This document shows, in pieces, positions 6,101-6,363 of a stretch of 6,363 nucleotides of DNA. This DNA is from JBFFMO01 sp037968515 (GTDB taxonomy: Bacteria; Myxococcota_A; Bradymonadia; Bradymonadales; Bradymonadaceae), in NCBI GenBank assembly GCA_037968515.1, contig JBBKVQ010000086.1:1-6363 (forward strand). Reading direction: 5' to 3'. Below the pieces are notes generated by a model, which worked only from the letters and a program-made list of their open reading frames with translations, did not search any database and was not told where the DNA came from. Numbering within the stretch: position 1 is the first letter of the stretch; each line of letters opens with the position of its first letter. Both the position numbers and the translations under genes were made by a program.

Positions 6101-6363
6101 CAGGAATCAGACCTGGTGTTGGTCTCCGCAGAAACTCGGAGTTTCCGAGTCTTTGACCCTGCCACCGACGAGACCATCAACGAAGGCACGCTGCAGGCGA
6201 TGACGCCAACTTACGTGCCGGTCACGATCGATGATGGCGGAAGCCAGGTCGCGCTGTTGGACACCTTTGTGATCGAAGCTGACGGTCCGATTTCGGCGTA
6301 TGTGAATTACGAACTTTTCAACGCTGATTTTGGCGGCGATTTTTATCATGTCGCGACTGACGG
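62..6363 (+). CDS. Giant exported multidomain protein with a degenerate transglutaminase-like domain and Ig-like, CARDB and cadherin-like modules (3' end outside window)
   Basis: One uninterrupted reading frame of 2,100 codons runs off the right edge with no frameshift or internal stop. The ATG at 62 is chosen because a signal peptide begins exactly there, GGGGTG lies 5 nt upstream, and in-frame stops occur at 14, 17, 23 and 41. A GTG at 44 would add only six residues. Visible order: signal peptide, beta-sandwich, transglutaminase fold lacking its Cys, a region like that found in RHS-associated giant proteins, a Cys-rich segment, an unrecognised section, two NEW3-like folds, a helical insert, CARDB, two cadherin-like Ig domains, CARDB, and a partial further module. 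The protein should be exported by Sec and act outside the cytoplasm. A scaffold, adhesin or the carrier part of an RHS-type protein is inferred from architecture only. No membrane anchor, LPXTG motif, autotransporter barrel or T1SS repeat is seen in the visible part. The reading frame and export are secure; the exact function is not. Confidence 0.96.
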   Translation, partial: MFSRFFAAIFLLLSSTAYAQSVSVQVQQDAYRVADTQDATLQVEVEVVNQGQQALQNGVLTMSLPTGTLSHPKAALHDGKFVFALGHLIEGDRYKITLEVPASEGVLSPGATVQGTISGRMHTILSRPLELYGNGFPIDFLKGTPEANPDDPVVKHQAAALGNNPENIFRFVRDEIMHQPYTGSLHGARGVIYESAGNRVDRASALVGLLRASGIPARYQTGNLSQTRENELGYALLAQMQDLSVATNTMDELRDEPRRALSDMYPYDAYALGSTMAERIAAIRAMSDNDLEAKTRITLENPLVQRFINDPHVWVEAYLNGQWISMDPAFGEALVGVEIGSPLQEMAGLPDAWKHKVAVRIYHEKYNAAFNSKRSIEAATIDVELTAAELVGKSLVATHKVDSHTTFGLFYVIERTLTPSIDIRDSETVGEFETIETTSFTELATSFVGPLASSFVTGVWLEIELIEPGQVAGQGEVMVQTLADRLGFEARNGLPVTINGTEFSQTPTDRLDVTTLLIQAAHSPPRVIRASQNSLSAITTTAEQTARVTELLPYTDPGTAEVLDQATEFTRAFTSGLVLMHSAGMWDRTRSISQATRQVPYSTKPRVIAATGRVNTDTITAQFGIDLMREHMDGVGQVGQPASSTHTFRGAYGMAATELEGSILSRVGGAQVVSTDIIFNAADAQNIDIDILVGDYGIAMLENTDLSAEAKIRIRRALQANLVVLAPTQAVTVGGKPRVAWIEASADGHLIGRLDTGAGGAALEYALLLKKVACMYVPCLDLEGTTIAQQIGMGTGYLYGLIASAVAFAVTCNGNGTPSGSDIFPPTSGSCSKFLSPAWDQAYHKALGKAGQAYAGKLEAPDGWDCTISAALGFEVDLPEAVSNLELIGKGACATIGGMVDAVTIVNGALQDPVMPNTPTGAVDPVRGDPNDRNFAFQTVTATAALSKTDITGTAPYRHLSVVGEGVTQWNSAEDQLVLALRINASGVLELEEQAAGAMARWDGAHNPVVLNRRADYSVGGPTLFDAYSDTLDGVAILGSFGPYDGDGFDLALGASTFGLDTAGTSGASLGRAGFMEVDGSVATRGSWGGDLTSLQIAGVHAASLNASTTFTSASVAACVDLDGAGWTAGSSVDPATAFSFANAAGTLVFDSAAGIDSVTANLANADIATLELSSDSASGFGTKSFDITLATSLSGDYTLIAESVPGMQVVWTDADTVQVTPLAGLPDGTYEVNVSVRNTAGICLSRVFTYAVAMPSTPQVAAKIVEDSRFTVDVRGVRFAARQLEVTHWGRDRGDYGIDIIVSDPRLVVKQATDALNLRPGQTGRIGFWVEPVEGQRWPAPGTSYQLMVSVDGTAQETLVQNEVIGSLKGTDLTGPRTYTTAESGDVKTVTFFLESTGNVSALPSLEVSASPNVTHTWTAPTAMPPGTSKSVDVVVEVPGFAEYPTVIDVEVGLVATAFEIERELDARAQFVKINVFPAGTAEIGELALNAMNDENYELAVDMNRVVGAAGANAEGCTPATVATLISALQTVRNGYAADAGAAALVAALDQQILALQTDACTAVLALGSVATNLETINGRANLIGTISTASPVINGVVTPVNLSVINGGATEAPAHVAILKARRGASMAVEIDRFDIPALAPGASHDLTSNYDTTNSLGTYVMEFVIDVDDVVAERSETDNVRLAVLEVLPNDAPPLNNSAPVFGSVAVSIASVGADYTYAPTLTDPNGDLVFLEAPVRPPGIKLVGNELVGVPPQPGTFPVVLLAMDRFGAVTEQSFDLEVSPFPIVNAVPKVTTTPARRLVVGQPWTYEIEAFDADGDGVTYFDDLAPTGLILTSTVAGAQMAWTPGPADVGIHWISVRITDSRGAETRHRFSVNVAATALGADLKVSRSDATGVLYGVGRTGVLIVDVVNQGDTVAAATDLDVWEERDFVAGRSGADVFAGTGVIATLTPGESASVVVNISGAYAFKNNILHIGIDASDLVAESDETNNIRHTAEVSAPANATYVAFQDQESDLVLVSAETRSFRVFDPATDETINEGTLQAMTPTYVPVTIDDGGSQVALLDTFVIEADGPISAYVNYELFNADFGGDFYHVATD
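122..466 (+). other. N-terminal beta-sandwich domain (residues 21-135)
   Basis: Alternating hydrophobic strands are visible (LQVEVEVVNQG, then GVLTMSLP, FVFALGHL, YKITLEV, ATVQGTISG). The pattern VVNQG followed by a strand and a later G-D-x-Y-K-I-T-L-E-V resembles the Ig-like conserved-repeat (DUF11/CARDB-type) modules that often open bacterial surface proteins. It probably packs against or presents the following transglutaminase-like domain. The fold is inferred from strand pattern, not from a clear family signature. Confidence 0.5.
554..1066 (+). other. Transglutaminase-like domain with the catalytic Cys lost (residues about 165-335)
   Basis: The domain carries the recognisable core of the bacterial transglutaminase-like fold. 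There is a helix with N-x-D/N-R-V-D-R-A-S-A-L, then LLRASGIPARY, and later DPHVWVEAYLNGQW followed by the S-M-D-P-A-F strand. Aligning the helix and GIPAR with active members (G-x-C-x-D) puts Arg199 at the nucleophile position. His312 and Asp327, the other two triad positions, are kept. The whole N-terminal 773 residues contain no Cys, so no displaced thiol can substitute. Thiol catalysis is therefore not expected. RHS-associated transglutaminase-like domains of the G-N-x-x-D-x-A type also lack this Cys, so this looks like a known non-enzymatic branch rather than a sequencing error. About 90 residues separate GIPAR from HVW, forming a mostly helical, charged insertion. A binding or structural role is inferred. 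Confidence 0.85.
1082..1981 (+). other. Post-transglutaminase region (residues 341-640), no named domain
   Basis: Beta strands alternate with short helices. Notable parts are a strand pair around 351-420, the segment W-L-E-I-E-L-I-E-P-G near 460-469 followed by a G-x-x-M-V-Q-T-L-A-D-R-L-G stretch (474-487), and a mostly helical Ser/Thr/Ala-rich part (505-600). Large RHS-associated proteins have a comparable stretch directly after their transglutaminase-like domain, including an L-x-D-R-x-G-like turn. No catalytic motif was recognised. The link to that family is recalled from general pattern and not tested here. Confidence 0.4.
1982..2371 (+). other. RHS-protein-like N-terminal core segment (residues 641-770)
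   Basis: The segment contains F-R-G-A-Y-G-M-A-A-T-E-L-E-G-S-I-L (648-664), a G-A-Q-V-V-S-T-D-I-I-F-N-A-A-D-A-Q strand-helix unit (669-685), a helix at 707-719, then V-V-L-A-P-T-Q-A-V-T-V-G (723-734) and A-W-I-E-A-S-A-D-G-H-L-I-G-R-L-D-T-G-A-G-G (740-760). The order 'S/T-x-LEG, VST, helix, hydrophobic strand with P, W-I-E, D/G-x-x-G-x-L, GAGG' matches what I know of giant bacterial proteins in which a Cys-less transglutaminase-like domain precedes Ig-like repeats and RHS repeats. This is the best clue to family membership. The function of the segment is not known to me. Confidence 0.5.
2381..2740 (+). other. Six-cysteine segment (residues 774-893)
   Basis: Six of the ten cysteines in the visible protein fall in 120 residues: 774, 779, 812, 831, 866 and 893. 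The first pair is spaced as C-x4-C. The even count in an exported protein suggests three disulfides. A hydrophobic helix (about 797-811) is followed by a Gly/Pro/Ser-rich loop. No zinc-binding or iron-sulfur pattern (such as CxxC pairs) is present. The segment sits between the RHS-like core and the unrecognised section and is likely a compact, disulfide-stabilised subdomain. That is inferred from cysteine spacing only. Confidence 0.5.
2879..3841 (+). other. Unrecognised beta-rich Gly/Ala/Ser/Thr/Asp-rich section (residues about 940-1260)
   Basis: I do not recognise a family here. The segment opens with strands (F-Q-T-V-T-A-T-A-A-L-S) and has a helix-like LELEEQAAGAMARW (988-1002). It continues with many short strands rich in small residues and Asp, including G-P-Y-D-G-D-G-F-D (1042-1050) and C-V-D-L-D-G-A-G-W (1119-1127), which could bind calcium. 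The last part (about 1180-1255) looks like an Ig-type sandwich, with F-D-I-T-L-A, Y-T-L-I-A-E-S, V-Q-V-T-P-L-A-G-L-P-D-G-T-Y-E-V and F-T-Y-A-V. Two cysteines, 1119 and 1244, could form one disulfide. It probably holds two or three domains. Confidence 0.4.
3854..4501 (+). other. Two tandem NEW3-like Ig-fold domains (residues about 1265-1480)
   Basis: The first copy (about 1265-1365) has Y-G-I-D-I-I-V-S-D, then L-N-L-R-P-G-Q-T-G-R-I-G-F-W-V-E-P and G-T-S-Y-Q-L-M-V-S-V-D-G. The second (about 1370-1475) has V-T-F-F-L-E-S-T-G-N, then M-P-P-G-T-S-K-S-V-D-V-V-V-E-V-P and I-D-V-E-V-G-L. In each, a strand leads to a 'x-P-G-x-(S/T)' turn and a strand of the form V-x-V-x-V-x-P, which is the hallmark of NEW3/NPCBM-associated and related alpha-galactosidase-type Ig modules. 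Such domains serve as spacers or carbohydrate-proximal modules in exported proteins. No binding residue can be singled out. Confidence 0.5.
4505..4861 (+). other. Ala/Leu-rich helical insert between beta-sandwich domains (residues about 1482-1600)
   Basis: Composition changes abruptly from beta-type to helix-type. Runs such as IGELALNAMND (1485-1495), ATVATLISALQTV (1521-1533) and AAALVAALDQQILALQ (1543-1558) have Ala/Leu at i, i+3, i+4 spacing, consistent with three or four amphipathic helices. Cysteines 1518 and 1562 bracket the central helices and could pair. The protein is beta-rich on both sides. The helices may act as a rigid hinge or a dimerisation bundle; this is inference. Confidence 0.55.
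4862..5131 (+). other. CARDB domain 1 (residues about 1601-1690)
   Basis: The domain shows P-V-N-L-S-V-I-N-G-G-A, then I-P-A-L-A-P-G-A-S-H-D-L, then G-T-Y-V-M-E-F-V-I-D-V-D-D-V-V-A-E-R and S-E-T-D-N-V. This order, an N-x-G turn, an L-x-P-G-x-S turn, a Y-x-x-x-x-V-D strand and an E-x-x-E-x-D-N end, is the signature of the CARDB (cell adhesion related domain in bacteria) family. The final E-T-D-N replaces the more common E-x-N-N. CARDB domains are Ig-like spacers common in adhesins and secreted enzymes. Confidence 0.78.
5159..5410 (+). other. Cadherin-like putative-Ig (He_PIG-type) domain 1 (residues about 1700-1783)
   Basis: The segment starts N-S-A-P-V-F-G, then Y-T-Y-A-P-T-L-T-D-P-N-G-D-L-V-F, then G-I-K-L-V-G-N-E-L-V-G-V-P-P-Q-P-G-T-F-P-V-V-L-L-A-M-D-R-F-G-A-V-T-E. 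The layout 'D-P-x-G-D-x-L, P-x-G-I/L, G-x-P, G-x-F-x-V, D-x-x-G' fits the dystroglycan-type cadherin-like family. The usual W-T-P is replaced by V-P-P. Acidic residues of D-P-N-G-D could bind calcium. It is slightly shorter than the second copy. Confidence 0.65.
5423..5701 (+). other. Cadherin-like putative-Ig (He_PIG-type) domain 2 (residues about 1788-1880)
   Basis: This is a textbook match. After N-A-V-P-K-V-T it has P-W-T-Y-E-I-E-A-F-D-A-D-G-D-G-V-T-Y, then P-T-G-L-I-L, M-A-W-T-P-G-P-A-D-V-G, W-I-S-V-R-I-T-D-S-R-G and F-S-V-N-V. The D-A-D-G-D-G motif (1817-1822) is the typical metal-binding loop of this family. It follows domain 1 directly with a short linker, so the two probably form a rigid calcium-stabilised pair. 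Confidence 0.8.
5720..6061 (+). other. CARDB domain 2 (residues about 1887-2000)
   Basis: The start is D-L-K-V-S-R-S-D (1887-1894), then G-V-L-I-V-D-V-V-N-Q-G-D-T (1906-1918), then I-A-T-L-T-P-G-E-S-A-S-V-V-V-N-I (1949-1964), L-H-I-G-I-D-A-S-D-L-V-A-E and S-D-E-T-N-N-I-R (1988-1995). The canonical N-x-G, L-T-P-G-E-S and E-T-N-N motifs are all present, so this copy is closer to the family consensus than copy 1. About 30 residues with charged sequence (W-E-E-R-D-F) sit in a loop near 1928-1945. Confidence 0.82.
6062..6363 (+). other. Partial C-terminal module, possibly IgGFc-binding-protein-like (residues 2001-2101, cut by window)
   Basis: The segment opens with a strand pair (A-T-Y-V-A-F-Q, then D-L-V-L-V-S-A). 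It continues with R-S-F-R-V-F-D, G-T-L-Q-A-M-T-P-T-Y-V-P-V, a strand T-F-V-I-E-A-D-G-P-I-S-A-Y-V-N-Y and G-G-D-F-Y-H-V-A-T-D-G. The order 'V-x-V/F-x-D, G-T-x-x-x-V-P-V, I-x-A/S-D-x-P-I-S-x-Y, D-F-Y' resembles the bacterial IgGFc-binding-protein N-terminal fold, a beta-sandwich found in extracellular proteins. The match is by eye and the domain is incomplete. Confidence 0.35.

Noticed and set aside
62..6363. RHS/YD repeats or a C-terminal toxin in the visible sequence
   Set aside because: No Y-D-x2-G-R-type repeats and no known toxin motif were found in the translated frame. The RHS link rests only on the N-terminal region.
1..6363. Frequent GATC and GATCG words as a possible modification or uptake signal
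   Set aside because: A rough count is close to chance expectation, and the occurrences follow common Ile-Glu/Asp/Ala codon junctions.

Overview
The window holds one very large protein gene on the + strand. It begins at an ATG at position 62 and stays open, with no in-frame stop, to the last base. At least 2,100 complete codons are visible (the 2,101st must be Gly), so the C-terminus lies outside the window. No second gene, RNA gene, mobile element or CRISPR array is supported. The only non-coding stretch is the first 61 bases, which contain in-frame stops and a plausible ribosome-binding site.

The encoded protein is exported and modular. In order (residue numbers approximate) it has: a 19-residue Sec signal peptide; a beta-sandwich (21-135); a transglutaminase-like domain (about 165-335) whose catalytic Cys is replaced by Arg199 while His312 and Asp327 remain; a long stretch (341-770) resembling the part that follows transglutaminase domains in very large RHS-associated surface proteins; a segment with six cysteines (774-893); an unrecognised Gly/Ala/Ser/Thr/Asp-rich section (about 940-1260); two NEW3-like Ig folds (about 1265-1480); an Ala/Leu-rich helical insert (about 1482-1600); a CARDB domain, two cadherin-like putative-Ig domains and a second CARDB domain (about 1601-2000); and the start of another module (2001-2101) that weakly resembles the IgGFc-binding-protein N-terminal fold.

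The organism looks like a bacterium of moderately high G+C. A didermic (Gram-negative) lineage is likely, judging from the short signal peptide with an AYA|Q cleavage site and the protein's resemblance to giant exported proteins of proteobacteria and similar environmental groups. The sequence alone does not fix the taxon.

The likely role is a giant secreted or surface-displayed scaffold or adhesin. The pseudo-transglutaminase would act as a binding or structural module, and the Ig-like, CARDB and cadherin-like domains would form an extended stalk. Proteins with this kind of N-terminus often continue into RHS/YD repeats and sometimes a C-terminal toxin, but neither is visible here. What lies past position 6363 decides whether this is an adhesin or part of a polymorphic-toxin system.
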